Source: Bradyrhizobium sp. CCBAU 51765 (lineage in GTDB: Bacteria; Pseudomonadota; Alphaproteobacteria; Rhizobiales; Xanthobacteraceae). From it: a DNA stretch of 64,000 nucleotides. The notes under the pieces were generated by a model. It worked only from the letters and a program-made list of their open reading frames with translations, did not search any database and had not been told where the DNA came from. The stretch is taken from contig NZ_CP030038.1 of the NCBI RefSeq assembly GCF_015291725.1, forward strand, positions 7,925,001-7,989,000, written 5' to 3'. How positions within the stretch are numbered: the first letter of the stretch is position 1; each line of letters begins with the position of its first letter. Below are positions 1 to 8,217 of this stretch, one piece after another. A program made the translations under genes and the position numbers.

Positions 1-342
1 GGTAACGATCATGCTGACGATGTGGAAAAGCGTGCCTTCGGCCGAATGCTTGCCGGAGAAGATATCGAACAACGCCTGACGTTGCTCCGCCGTGGCGCGT
101 TCGTCGATGATGGGCTGGATTGTCCCGTTGCCCTCATGCAGCGGGCCAGGGAAATCGACCGTGATCGCAAAGCAGAGACCATCGAGCCTGGTCCCTTCGA
201 AATGTCCCTTGGCGATCCGCATGGCGACCAATCCCTTGCAATAGCCTTGGGTCGGCCGCGCATTGAAATCGCAGGGACAGCCAAACGCGCAGGTGCAGTT
301 CTTCATCCATTCCCCTTCGAGACGCCAGTCCGATGCAGCCAT
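1..342 (-). CDS. DUF1326 domain protein (3' end outside window)
   Basis: The reverse strand reads open for 114 codons from an ATG at 342 to the window edge, so the C-terminus is missing. A GGGAGA ribosome site lies just upstream of the start. The N-terminus has the cysteine signature NCTCAFGCPCDF (residues 15-26, CxCx4CxC), followed by NARPTQGYC and a glycine-rich core, which I recognise as DUF1326. The biochemical role of the family is unknown; the cysteine cluster suggests metal or redox binding (inference). The next minus-strand element upstream is tRNA-Phe, 241 bp away. Confidence 0.8.
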   Translation of the reverse strand, partial: MAASDWRLEGEWMKNCTCAFGCPCDFNARPTQGYCKGLVAMRIAKGHFEGTRLDGLCFAITVDFPGPLHEGNGTIQPIIDERATAEQRQALFDIFSGKHSAEGTLFHIVSMIVT

Positions 343-583
343 GGCACATCTCCCAATGTGAGCGGGGACGCGGCAGCCGTTGACGAATTTGTTCAGCGTT
401 GTTGTCGAGGCAATGCGAAAGGGCGCGAGCGGGATCGAGGTCCGATCAGAAGGCCGGCATCGCAGAAGAGTTGGTGGCGAGCTGCCGTTTACCGTCCAAG
501 GATCATATCAGCGGCCGCGGGCCACGTATAGCGAACGAGGGTCGTGGCTCGGGGGAAGCCACATCTCGGGGATGTCAGGGAAA

Positions 584-659
584 TGGTGCCCAGGGGCGGA
601 ATCGAACCACCGACACTGCGATTTTCAGTCGCATGCTCTACCAACTGAGCTACCTGGGC
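584..659 (-). tRNA. tRNA-Phe (GAA anticodon)
   Basis: The reverse strand folds as a 76-nt cloverleaf. It has a GCCCAGG acceptor arm, D-loop AGCTCAGTTGGTAGAGC, anticodon loop CTGAAAA giving GAA, T-arm GGTTCGATTCC, and an encoded CCA end. It lies on the same strand as, and 175 bp downstream of, yacG. No integrase or att-like duplication is visible next to it. Confidence 0.97.
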
Positions 660-834
660 GTGCTCCAAGAGAGGGGCCAAAGCCCATCGAGCGGGCGGTT
701 TATAGTGGGCTCGGGGCGGCCTGTCCACCCGGCTTCGCCAAGAGGCTTCGCCGGGCGCGGCCCGGCTGTGCACAAGGTGGGGTGGCCCGGTTGCGACTGG
801 CCGATTTGGTCTGCAAGCGATTGGAATTATTCGT

Positions 835-1017
835 CTATTCTACGTCGTCGACGTCGTCATCACGGCCGGGGATGACATAGGAGCCCTTCAGCCAGCGGTT
901 CAGATCGACGTCGCGGCAGCGGGACGAGCAAAACGGGCGGGTCTTTTCCGACTGCGGCTTGCCGCAAATCGGGCAGGCCTTCCGCGGGCCGGCGGGCTTT
1001 TCGACTTGGTCATTCAT
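835..1017 (-). CDS. yacG: DNA gyrase inhibitor YacG, zinc-binding
   Basis: A 60-residue protein of the YacG family, which binds GyrB and inhibits DNA gyrase. The zinc knuckle is plain to see: CPIC near residue 16, then CSSRC about 12 residues later (Cx2C...Cx3C), followed by the family hallmark DLNRWLKGSYVIPG. The C-terminus is acidic (DDDVDDVE). The length is typical. It lies 145 bp downstream of maf on the same strand, and the maf-yacG neighbourhood is common in alphaproteobacteria. Assignment is firm; regulation is not evident. Confidence 0.93.
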   Translation of the reverse strand: MNDQVEKPAGPRKACPICGKPQSEKTRPFCSSRCRDVDLNRWLKGSYVIPGRDDDVDDVE

Positions 1018-1162
1018 GAGGTCGGCAGCTTACACGAGGTGAACGGCTTCAAGCGCCTGTCGACAAACGGGTTCCCGGGGCGGCGGCGCAGGGAGCCGTG
1101 GCGGCCCCCTCTACTGTGCATGGGGTTGTTTTCGCGGTTTTGTTCGGGCCGCCGCCTTCGGC

Positions 1163-1792
1163 TCACACGGTGGTGGTGTTGAGCCAGCCGAAGCGGATCG
1201 GAAAACCTTCGCCGCCGAGCAGCGTCGTGGTCTCGTACAGCGGCAGGCCGACGACGTTGGTGTAGGAGCCCACCATCTTCACCACGAAGGAGCCGGCGAT
1301 GCCCTGCACGGCGTAGCCGCCGGCTTTGCCGCGCCATTCGCCTGAACCGATATAGGCCTGGATGTCCTCCTCCGACAGACGCTTGAAGCGCACGCGGGTC
1401 TCGACCAGGCGCTGGCGGAACGCCTCGCGCGGCGTGACGAGGCAGATCGCGGTGTAGACGCGGTGGTTGCGGCCCGACAGCAGCCGCAGGCATTGCGCGG
1501 CTTCATCGACCAGATTGGCCTTGGGCAGGATGCGCCGACCGACCGCCACCACAGTGTCCGCGGCGAGGATGAAGGCGCCGCGCAGCTCGTCGTCCAGCTG
1601 CACCGATTTCAGCGCCGCATCGGCCTTGGCCCGGGCGAGGCGGTTGGCGCAGGCACGCGGCAGCTCGCCCCGCTTCGGCGTCTCGTCGACATCGGCCGGC
1701 CGGAGCGCGTCGGGCTCGATGCCGGCCTGGTTGAGCAGCGACAGGCGGCGCGGCGAGCCGGAGGCAAGTACGAATTTGGGGCGGCCGAGCAT
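1163..1792 (-). CDS. maf: Maf family nucleotide pyrophosphatase
   Basis: A 209-residue Maf/Ham1-fold protein. The N-terminal substrate loop LASGSPRR (residues 9-16) and the GSYTNVVGLPLYET segment near residue 180 are family signatures. Maf proteins hydrolyse non-canonical or modified nucleoside triphosphates (dTTP/UTP or 7-methyl-GTP, depending on subfamily) and are linked to septum inhibition. The GSYxNVxGLPL form resembles dTTP/UTP pyrophosphatases, but the subfamily is not certain. It lies between the LMW phosphatase gene and yacG. The 232 bp upstream hold no gene; infA, which I half expected in this neighbourhood, is not there. Confidence 0.9.
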   Translation of the reverse strand: MLGRPKFVLASGSPRRLSLLNQAGIEPDALRPADVDETPKRGELPRACANRLARAKADAALKSVQLDDELRGAFILAADTVVAVGRRILPKANLVDEAAQCLRLLSGRNHRVYTAICLVTPREAFRQRLVETRVRFKRLSEEDIQAYIGSGEWRGKAGGYAVQGIAGSFVVKMVGSYTNVVGLPLYETTTLLGGEGFPIRFGWLNTTTV

Positions 1793-2024
1793 CAGGTGAT
1801 TTGCGGGATGAAGCAGAGGGGTGAATTGCGCGCGGAACCTATCGGAAGGGGGCTGATTTCACAACCCGGGAACCGGGGGTTTGGTGATTCGAGGTGTCCG
1901 ACATGCCTGTGCCTGCGCTCTGTGACGCGGGTGTTACGGAAGGCCCCGGACCCGGCGCGGCATGAGACGGGCCCTCGGCTCCGCAGCGCATCGTTGCACG
2001 CTGCGCTGCGCGGGGGGCACGAGA

Positions 2025-2492
2025 TCACCCTGAGGCCGCGCCCGACTTGGCGAAGCGCCGGCGGATACGCATCAAGAGCTGATCGCAGACCTCGCGATAG
2101 GCGGCGAGCTTCTGGTCGCGGCTGCCTTCGATGGTGGTGGGATCCTGCGTCGGCCAGTACTCGACCTCGGCCGCGAGTGTCCGCGTCAGCTCCAGCGCCT
2201 TGTGATGCGCCTCGGGCGAGAGCGTGATGATGAGGTCAAAATTCAGCCCCTCCCAGTCCTCCAGCTCCTCGAAGGTCTGCGGCTTGTGAGCCGAGATGTC
2301 CTGGCCGAGCTCGGCCATCACGGACACTGCGAACGGATCGAGCTCACCCTTCCTGGTGCCGGCCGACTTCACATAGAGGCCCTGCGGAAACATGTGCAGC
2401 AACAGGCTCTCGGCCATCGGCGAGCGCACGCTGTTCATTGCGCAGGCGAACAGCACCGATTGCGGATCGCGTGCGCGTGGGGGCGCAGCCAT
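2025..2492 (-). CDS. Low-molecular-weight protein tyrosine phosphatase / arsenate reductase-like
   Basis: A 155-residue protein with the LMW-PTP P-loop near the N-terminus: C17-AMNSV-R23-S (CX5R), followed by PMAE. A DPT motif near residue 117 is placed like the general acid Asp of the family. These enzymes dephosphorylate phosphotyrosine or, in the ArsC branch, reduce arsenate; the sequence alone does not separate the two. The gene is 6 bp downstream of the UPF0262 gene and probably co-transcribed with hisD. No ars genes are nearby, so a housekeeping phosphatase is the likelier role (inference). Confidence 0.85.
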   Translation of the reverse strand: MAAPPRARDPQSVLFACAMNSVRSPMAESLLLHMFPQGLYVKSAGTRKGELDPFAVSVMAELGQDISAHKPQTFEELEDWEGLNFDLIITLSPEAHHKALELTRTLAAEVEYWPTQDPTTIEGSRDQKLAAYREVCDQLLMRIRRRFAKSGAASG

Positions 2493-2498
2493 CCGCGT

Positions 2499-2996
2499 TT
2501 AGCCTTTCCAATGAAGGACAGTAATGAGCGTAAACAGGCGGCGCGAGGTCTCGAAGTCGACCCGCACCTTGCCCTTCAGTCGCTCCTGGAGCGTGCGCGA
2601 TCCCTCGTCATGAATGCCGCGGCGGCCCATGTCGATGGCCTCGATCTTGTCGGGGGTCGCGGTGCGGATCGCCTGGTAGTAGCTGTCGCAGATCATGAAA
2701 TAGTCCTTCACGATCCGCCGGAACGGCGTCAGCGACAACAGATGCGCGACGACAGGCGAGCCGTCCTCGCGGCGGATGTCGAACATCAATCGGTTGCCGG
2801 TGATGCCGATATGCAGCGTGAACGGGCCCTTGCCCTCCGCGCCCTCGGGCGCGAACAGATTCTGTTCGATCAGATCATAGATCGCGATCGCCCGCTCATG
2901 CTCGATGTCGGGCCCGGAACGGCCGATCGAGTCCTCGTCGAGCGTGACCGCGACGATGCGATTGGTTGAGTCGTCCTGTTCGGGCGGCTTTGTCAT
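2499..2996 (-). CDS. UPF0262 family protein
   Basis: A 165-residue protein matching the alphaproteobacterial family UPF0262, with characteristic stretches RIVAVTLDEDSIGRS, HIGITGNRLMFDIR and a central LSLTPFRRIVKDYFMIC. Its function is unknown. The start ATG at 2996 overlaps the hisD stop by 4 bp (ATGA), which fixes the start and implies translational coupling. A longer in-frame start upstream inside hisD is less likely. hisD-UPF0262-phosphatase is a conserved order in rhizobia, as I recall it. Confidence 0.88.
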   Translation of the reverse strand: MTKPPEQDDSTNRIVAVTLDEDSIGRSGPDIEHERAIAIYDLIEQNLFAPEGAEGKGPFTLHIGITGNRLMFDIRREDGSPVVAHLLSLTPFRRIVKDYFMICDSYYQAIRTATPDKIEAIDMGRRGIHDEGSRTLQERLKGKVRVDFETSRRLFTLITVLHWKG

Positions 2997-4288
2997 GACA
3001 GATTGAGGCGCAATCCAATCGAACGCGAATGGGCATCCAGCCCCTCCGCCTTGCCCAGCGTCATCGCGGCCGGACCCAGCGCACGCAATTGATCGGGTCC
3101 GCATTTCAGGATCGAGGTGCGCTTGATGAAGTCGTGCACCGAGAGCCCGGAGGAAAATCGCGCCGAGCGCGCCGTCGGCAGCACGTGATTGGAGCCGCCG
3201 ACATAATCGCCGATCGCCTCGGGCGTATGGGGTCCCAGGAACACCGCGCCGGCGTTACGGATCTTTTCGGCGAGCGCCTCCGGATCGGTGGTCATGATCT
3301 CGAGATGCTCGGCAGCGATGGCATCGGCGAGCGGGATCGCCTCGGCAAGGTTCTTCACCATGATGATGGCGCCGAAATCGGCCCAGGAGCTGCCTGCAAT
3401 CGCCGCGCGCGGCAGCGTCTTCAACTGCGCCTCGACCGCCTTTTCGACGTCGGCGGCAAGGCGTGCCGAGTCCGTGATCAGGATCGACTGCGCGCTGGCA
3501 TCGTGCTCGGCCTGCGCCAGCAGGTCGGCGGCGATCCAGTCGGCATTGCCGGTGTCGTCGGCAATCACCAGCACCTCCGAGGGACCGGCGATCATGTCGA
3601 TACCGACCTTGCCGAACACCAGCCGCTTGGCGGCGGCGACATAGGCGTTGCCGGGGCCGACGATCTTTGCGACCGGCGCGATCGTCGCGGTGCCGTGCGC
3701 GAGCGCGGCGACGGCCTGCGCGCCGCCGACACGGTAGATCTCGGTGACGCCGCCGAGATGCGCGGCCGCCAGCACCAGCGGATTGAGCTTGCCGTCCGGC
3801 GAAGGCACCACCATCACGAGGCGCGAAACGCCGGCGACTTTCGCGGGCACCGCGTTCATCAGCACCGAGGACGGATACGCCGCGGTGCCGCCGGGCACGT
3901 AGAGGCCGGCGGATTCGATCGCGGTGTAGCGCCAGCCGAGCTCGACGCCGAGCGGGTCGGTGAAGCGCTCGTCCTTTGGAAGCTGACGGCGGTGATAGGT
4001 CTCGATGCGGTCCCGCGCGAGCTTGAGCGCATCCAGCGTCGCGCCATCGCAGGCCTTCTCAGCGGCCTCGATCTCGGCAGCGGAGACGCGCAAGGAGGAT
4101 GCATCCAGCGTGAGCCGGTCGAACTTGGCCGTGGCTTCGAGCAGGGCGGCATCGCCACGCCTGGCCACGTCGTCGACGATCGCGCGCGCGGCGGCCTCGA
4201 CATCGGCCGAAGCCTCGCGCTTGGCGGCGAGGAAGGCGGCGAATCGCTGGTCAAAATCGGCGCTGCTGCGGTCGAGGCGAACGGGCAT
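2993..4288 (-). CDS. hisD: Histidinol dehydrogenase
   Basis: A 431-residue enzyme of normal HisD length, catalysing the last two steps of histidine synthesis (histidinol to histidine, two NAD-dependent oxidations, zinc enzyme). Visible motifs include GLYVPGGTAAYPSSVLM, the NAD-contact EIYRVGGAQAVAALA, KIVGPGNAYVAAAK, the zinc-ligand region LLAQAEHDASAQS, and AAEHLEI plus GSNHVLPT near the C-terminus. The ATG at 4288 (MPVRLDRSS) is chosen over an extension 29 codons longer because that extension has no family character. It is first in the hisD-UPF0262-phosphatase run. Confidence 0.96.
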   Translation of the reverse strand: MPVRLDRSSADFDQRFAAFLAAKREASADVEAAARAIVDDVARRGDAALLEATAKFDRLTLDASSLRVSAAEIEAAEKACDGATLDALKLARDRIETYHRRQLPKDERFTDPLGVELGWRYTAIESAGLYVPGGTAAYPSSVLMNAVPAKVAGVSRLVMVVPSPDGKLNPLVLAAAHLGGVTEIYRVGGAQAVAALAHGTATIAPVAKIVGPGNAYVAAAKRLVFGKVGIDMIAGPSEVLVIADDTGNADWIAADLLAQAEHDASAQSILITDSARLAADVEKAVEAQLKTLPRAAIAGSSWADFGAIIMVKNLAEAIPLADAIAAEHLEIMTTDPEALAEKIRNAGAVFLGPHTPEAIGDYVGGSNHVLPTARSARFSSGLSVHDFIKRTSILKCGPDQLRALGPAAMTLGKAEGLDAHSRSIGLRLNLS

Positions 4289-4435
4289 GTTTCGCTTGGC
4301 TTCTGGCTGGTATTTTGGGGGCGGATCGGCGCACCGGGTCCCCTGCTCAATGGCGCGGCGGGGAAGCTGCGTCAACCCTCGGCAGATGCCGTTCCGGCGA
4401 GGGCCTCAGCCCATTCGACTGGTATACCGGCCACT

Positions 4436-4879
4436 TCACCCCTCCCCCTCGATCCCCGTTCCCAGTGCGTCGTCCCCGAGGTCGGTCAGTTCGCATTCCA
4501 GGCACTCGACATCGAGGCGGATGGCGCCGCCCTGGGCGAACAGAAGCAGGGCGCTGCCGCCGGGCTCCTCATGGCGCCCGTCCTGGGAGTGAAATTCAAT
4601 GCCGACGAGGTCCAGCACCTTGTCCGGCGCGGCGAGATCGATGTTGCGCGACTTGCAGGCGAGCACACGGTCGAAACGGAGCGCGGCGACCAGCCGGCGC
4701 GGTTCGGCTTCGCCCTCCAATGTCTGCTCCCAGTCCAGCCGGCTCATTCCGACCACGAGCCGCTTCTCGCCCTGCCGCCAGATGATGTCGGAGGTCTGGA
4801 CTCGGGCGTCCTGGACATGGGTCGAGATCACGGCGAGGTCGTCGGCGTCGAGCGCGATCAGTTTGAGCTGGGGCGACAT
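4436..4879 (-). CDS. DUF2948 family protein
   Basis: A 147-residue protein beginning MSPQLKLIALDADDLAVISTHVQDA, the usual opening of DUF2948, an alphaproteobacterial family of unknown function. GGAGAA lies 10 bases before this ATG; an in-frame ATG 12 codons further upstream (4915) is possible but has no comparable ribosome site. The protein has no signal peptide or membrane segment and ends in an acidic tail. It is 147 bp upstream of hisD on the same strand and is frequently next to hisD in relatives. Confidence 0.85.
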   Translation of the reverse strand: MSPQLKLIALDADDLAVISTHVQDARVQTSDIIWRQGEKRLVVGMSRLDWEQTLEGEAEPRRLVAALRFDRVLACKSRNIDLAAPDKVLDLVGIEFHSQDGRHEEPGGSALLLFAQGGAIRLDVECLECELTDLGDDALGTGIEGEG

Positions 4880-4961
4880 TTCCGACGCTTCTCCATTGGA
4901 GGGGTATGGGCTCAACGCGTGAGGGTCCCTAAATTTCCGCGCAAACTAACCGGCCGGCAGG

Positions 4962-5621
4962 TCAGAGGCTATTGATATCCTCCATCTCAAGCACCCTGCG
5001 CGGATACCCCTCCCGGGCCACGCGGATCATGGCGCGGCCGATCTGCTCGGTCGAGGTCACGAGCCGCGGCGAGATCCGGCGCAGCACCGACCAGAGCGGC
5101 CCGCTCACGGCATAGACAGCCTGCACCCAGGGGGTCTTGGACCGGGCGCCGTGCAGGGGCTGGATCGCGCCGGGCCGGAACATGTAGGCGGCTTTGAACG
5201 GCAGCTTGAGCAGGTCGTTCTCGGTCTTGCCCTTGACCCGCGCCCACATCCGCGAGCCCTGCTCGGTGGAATCGGTGCCGGCGCCGGTGACATAGGTGAA
5301 GACCATCTGGGGATTGAGCCGCGCCAGCGTCGTCGCGGCCGCGAGCGTGAGATCATGGGTGAGGTGGCGGTAGCGCTCCTCGCTCATGCCGATTGAGGAG
5401 ACGCCGAGGCAGAAGAAGCAGGCGTCGTATCCGGTGAGCTGGGCTTCGATCGCTGAATAATTCAGAAAATCCTCGTGGATGATCTCGATGAGCTTGGCCT
5501 CGCGCACGCCTGTCGGGCTGCGCCCGACCACGAGCACGCGGTCGATATCGGGATCAATCAGGCATTCGCGCAAAACGCCCTGCCCCACCATGCCGGTCGC
5601 GCCGAAGATGATGACCTTCAT
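4962..5621 (-). CDS. NAD(P)-binding Rossmann-fold protein (atypical/extended SDR type)
   Basis: A 219-residue protein opening MKVIIFGATGMVGQGVLREC, a GxxGxxG dinucleotide-binding turn directly at the N-terminus. VTGAGTDSTEQGSRMWARVKGKTEN and the following FRPGAIQP are typical of NmrA/HTATIP2-like proteins. These may be reductases or redox sensors; the substrate is unknown. GGAG nine bases upstream supports this start. An ATG 10 codons earlier overlaps the stop of the upstream SDR (ATGA), so the two genes are coupled whichever start is used. Confidence 0.8.
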   Translation of the reverse strand: MKVIIFGATGMVGQGVLRECLIDPDIDRVLVVGRSPTGVREAKLIEIIHEDFLNYSAIEAQLTGYDACFFCLGVSSIGMSEERYRHLTHDLTLAAATTLARLNPQMVFTYVTGAGTDSTEQGSRMWARVKGKTENDLLKLPFKAAYMFRPGAIQPLHGARSKTPWVQAVYAVSGPLWSVLRRISPRLVTSTEQIGRAMIRVAREGYPRRVLEMEDINSL

Positions 5622-5647
5622 CGGAATGTCTCCAGCGGCCTCGCGAC

Positions 5648-6586
5648 TCATGCGGCGGCCGCGATCTCGTCGAAGGATACGCCTGTCAGTGCTGCCGAGG
5701 CATCCCACAGCATGGCCGCGGCAGCGAGGTCCTTCGCCTGCGGCATGATGCTCGCCGGCCCGGGTGGTCCCTTCAACTCGTAGAACCCGTTTGGACCGTA
5801 ATAGCTGCCGGGCTCGGCGTCCGGAGAGGTCGCCGCAAACAGCGTGGGCAGCGCGCCTTCGGCTGCGGACTGGCTGATCAACGGCCGTAACAGTCGGTCA
5901 AGCCGCCCCTGGACCGTGTCGGTGCCCGGCCCGTTGGCGAGGAGGTCGGTCCGCGCGTAGCCGGGATGGGCGGCAACGCTCGTCAGGCCCCAGCCGGCGG
6001 CAAGGCTGCGACGCTGCAGCTCCAGCGCAAACATCAGCATCGCCAGCTTGGATTGGCGGTAGGCGCGCCAGGGACGATAGGAACGCCTGCTGTGCAGATC
6101 GTCGAAATTGATCGCACCGGAGCGGTGGGCAAGGCTCGAGAGATTGACGATGCGGGGCGCCTTGGCACGGCGAAGCTGCGGCAACAGCCGCGCCGTCAGG
6201 GCGTAGTGACCGAGATAGTTGGTGCCGAGCTGCATCTCGAAACCATCCTCCGTCTGCTGCCGCTTCGGCAGTGCCATCACGCCGGCATTGTTGACGAGGA
6301 GATCGAGCCGTTCGTTGTCGGCGGCAAAGCGCCCGACGAAATTGGCGATGGAGGCAAGGCTTGCGAGGTCGAGATGCTCATAGGCGATCAGGGCGTCGGG
6401 AAACCGCTCGCAAATGCCTTCGATCGCCCGCAGGCCCTTTGCGTCATTGCGTCCGGTGAGTATGACGACGGCACCGGCGCCCGCGAGCGCCATCGCCGTC
6501 TCGTAACCGAGGCCGCCCGTCGCTCCCGTCACGACGACGGTCTTGCCGCTGAGTGAGGGAATGCCTGCCGTGGTCCAGTCGGTCAT
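5648..6586 (-). CDS. SDR family oxidoreductase (retinol-dehydrogenase-like)
   Basis: A 312-residue short-chain dehydrogenase. It has the cofactor motif TGATGGLG (residues 20-27), NNAG near residue 98, an NLSS segment, and YRQSK as the catalytic YxxxK near residue 178. The length and the late HPGYARTDL segment place it with the larger retinol-dehydrogenase/WW-oxidoreductase-like SDRs. The substrate is not predictable. It is translationally linked to the NAD(P)-binding gene downstream. A broken divergent TetR gene starts about 90 bp upstream, probably the former regulator (inference). Confidence 0.88.
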   Translation of the reverse strand: MTDWTTAGIPSLSGKTVVVTGATGGLGYETAMALAGAGAVVILTGRNDAKGLRAIEGICERFPDALIAYEHLDLASLASIANFVGRFAADNERLDLLVNNAGVMALPKRQQTEDGFEMQLGTNYLGHYALTARLLPQLRRAKAPRIVNLSSLAHRSGAINFDDLHSRRSYRPWRAYRQSKLAMLMFALELQRRSLAAGWGLTSVAAHPGYARTDLLANGPGTDTVQGRLDRLLRPLISQSAAEGALPTLFAATSPDAEPGSYYGPNGFYELKGPPGPASIMPQAKDLAAAAMLWDASAALTGVSFDEIAAAA

Positions 6587-6674
6587 GCCATGTCTCCGCG
6601 GCTTTCAGGGATGGAAGAGGCCCGCGACCGGTCTAAATGTGCACTGAGTGCAAGTTTGCAAGAGGTGAAACGAT

Positions 6675-6962
6675 TTGAAGGCTTCGAAGCTCGCCGGCAA
6701 AGGCGTCAAGTCATTGTCCGCAGGGGAGAAATCTCCGTCCGCAACCGGCCTGCGCCAGCGCAAGCGGCGGTGACCCGCGAGCGGCCGAGCCGCGCGGCGA
6801 TGACCCTGTTCCTGGAGCGCGGCTTCGAGGCCACCACCGTCGACATCGCGGCGGCAGCGGACGTGTCGCGGCGCGCACGCACCAAGCCGGACCGACATAA
6901 AGCGCGGCTCGTCGCCATGATCACCACCGACGCCATGCGCGTCGGCGACGAGAGCTGGGTGA
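6675..6962 (+). pseudogene. TetR-type regulator remnant, frameshifted and truncated
   Basis: From a TTG at 6675 (AGAGGTG upstream) one frame reads KASKLAGKG...GLRQRKRR and stops at a TGA at 6771. The neighbouring frame continues directly with TRERPSRAAMTLFLERGFEATTVDIAAAADVSRR. Together they make a TetR DNA-binding domain (TRERI.RAA..LF...GFEATTVD.IA) split by a frameshift. After DVSRR the usual FxYFxxK helix is scrambled, although LVAMITTDAM still looks TetR-like. A palindromic repeat begins right after 6962 and no ligand-binding domain follows. The remnant is divergent from the SDR gene at 6586. Confidence 0.7.
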
Positions 6963-6971
6963 GATGGCAAA

Positions 6972-7044
6972 CCCTGCCCTGGAGGGGGAGGGTCGGCTCA
7001 CATGGAGCGCAGCGAAATGTGAGACCCTCCCCCGCAAGGCAGGG
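6972..7044. repeat. Palindromic intergenic repeat (REP/RIME-like)
   Basis: Outer arms CCCTGCC (6972-6978) and GGCAGGG (7038-7044) enclose a further inverted pair, GGGGGAGGGTC with CTCACAT against ATGTGAG with CCCTCCCCC. The whole 73 bp can fold into one long hairpin. Similar 'cctccccc...gggggagg' palindromes recur at 16.3, 27.1 and 35.2 kb. It sits at the point where the TetR remnant loses its reading frame. Confidence 0.75.
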
Positions 7045-7073
7045 CCATCGCATGTGCACATTTTGCAGAGGTC

Positions 7074-7155
7074 GTCATCCCGGGCTTGTCCCGGGCATCC
7101 ACGTTCTTGTGCTGCGTGGAAACGCGTGGATGGTTGGGAAAAGCCCGGCCATGAC
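7074..7155. repeat. Palindromic intergenic repeat, 'GTCATccCGGGC' type
   Basis: The element starts GTCATCCCGGGCTTGTCCCGG and ends AAGCCCGGCCATGAC, so its ends are inverted (GTCAT/ATGAC and CCGGGCTT/AAGCCCGG). The internal ATCCACG and CGTGGAT also pair. A diverged relative is found at 52144-52232. From memory this is one of the commonest intergenic repeats in Bradyrhizobium; copy number cannot be checked here. A third short palindromic piece (ccccgcaaggggag) follows at about 7201-7216. Confidence 0.75.
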
Positions 7156-7227
7156 GCTGTCGAAGCAGTCGGTGCCTCACACCTCACATGCGATGGCACT
7201 GCCCCGCAAGGGGAGGGTAGGAGTCAC

Positions 7228-8052
7228 TCACTCCCTGAAGAACGCCAGCAGGTCGGCGTTGATGGTCTCAGCGTGCGTGGTCGGCATGCCGTGCGGAAAG
7301 CCCTTGTAGGTCTTCAGGATGCCCTTCTTGAGCAGCTTGGCCGAGAGCGGCGCGGAGTCGGCGTAAGGCACGATCTGGTCGTCGTCGCCGTGCATCACCA
7401 GCACCGGCACGTTGATCTTCTTGAGATCCTCGGTGAAGTCGGTCTGCGAGAACGCGACGATGCCATCGTAATGGGCCTTGGCGCCGCCCATCATGCCCTG
7501 GCGCCACCAATTCTGGATCACCGCTTCCGACGGCTGTGCGCCGGGGCGGTTGTAGCCGTAGAACGGGCCGGCGGGGAGGTCGCGATAGAATTGCGTGCGG
7601 CTGGCGGCGAGCTGCTTCTGGAGATCGTCGAACACGCTCTTCGGCAGGCCGCCGGGATTGGCCGCGGTCTGCACCATCAGCGGCGGCACGGCAGAGAGAA
7701 TCGCGGCTTTCGCCACCCGGCTCTCGCCGTGGCGCGCGATGTAGTGCACGACCTCGCCGCCGCCGGTGGAATGGCCGACATGGATGGCGTTCTTGAGGTC
7801 GAGATGGGCGGTGAGCGCGGCGAGATCGTCGGCATAGTGATCCATGTCGTGGCCGTCGGCGACCTGCGCCGAGCGGCCGTGGCCGCGGCGGTCATGGGCG
7901 ATGACGCGGTAGCCGCGCGTCACGAAGTACAGCATCTGCGCATCCCAGTCGTCCGACGACAGCGGCCAGCCGTGGCTGAACACGATCGGCTGGCCGGCGC
8001 CCCAATCCTTGTAGAATATCTCGACGCCGTCTTTGGTGGTGATGGTGGGCAT
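7228..8052 (-). CDS. Alpha/beta hydrolase, non-haem chloroperoxidase-like
   Basis: A 274-residue alpha/beta hydrolase. It shows SHGWPLSSDDWD (oxyanion region), HDRRGHGRS, the nucleophile elbow GHSTGGGE (Ser near residue 95), HGDDDQIVP carrying the acid Asp, and a C-terminal HGMPTTHAE with the His. These features and the length match cofactor-free haloperoxidases/perhydrolases and related esterases. The natural substrate is unknown. GGAG sits ten bases before the ATG. It is flanked by repeats on both sides and appears monocistronic. Confidence 0.9.
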   Translation of the reverse strand: MPTITTKDGVEIFYKDWGAGQPIVFSHGWPLSSDDWDAQMLYFVTRGYRVIAHDRRGHGRSAQVADGHDMDHYADDLAALTAHLDLKNAIHVGHSTGGGEVVHYIARHGESRVAKAAILSAVPPLMVQTAANPGGLPKSVFDDLQKQLAASRTQFYRDLPAGPFYGYNRPGAQPSEAVIQNWWRQGMMGGAKAHYDGIVAFSQTDFTEDLKKINVPVLVMHGDDDQIVPYADSAPLSAKLLKKGILKTYKGFPHGMPTTHAETINADLLAFFRE

Positions 8053-8077
8053 GGTGGGGGCTCCTGTAGTGAGAGAG

Positions 8078-8190
8078 TCATTTCCGGGGCACGCGACGCG
8101 TGAACCCGGAATCTGGAGATCGTTAAATCGAGATTCTCAGGTGCGCGATTGCGCACCAGAGCTCATCGTTGCGCGACGCCCCGGAATGAC
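8078..8190. repeat. Palindromic intergenic repeat, 'TCATTtCCGGGGC' type
   Basis: The ends are inverted: TCATTTCCGGGGC at 8078-8090 against GCCCCGGAATGAC ending at 8190. Between them, GTGCGCGATTGCGCAC and AACCCGGAATCTGGAGATC form smaller hairpins. The element lies directly upstream of the chloroperoxidase-like gene, so it may be part of that gene's leader or of the preceding gene's tail. Confidence 0.7.
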
Positions 8191-8217
8191 GCGTGAATGC
8201 GTCGCGCGTGCGAACGG

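Noticed and set aside
584..659. tRNA-Phe as an integration site for a genomic island
   Set aside because: No integrase gene, no duplicated tRNA 3' end and no composition shift were seen beside it.
1793..2024. infA between maf and the phosphatase gene
   Set aside because: I expected IF-1 here from neighbourhood memory, but no 72-codon frame with IF-1 motifs exists in this gap.
3029..4975. Very long plus-strand ORF opposite hisD and DUF2948
   Set aside because: It is an antisense shadow: minus-strand hisD has full family motifs and the plus-strand translation has low-complexity Arg/Gly/Asp-rich composition without any family signature.
7074..7155. Palindromic repeats as a CRISPR array or insertion sequence
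   Set aside because: Copies are scattered singly between genes, without regular spacers, cas genes or a transposase.
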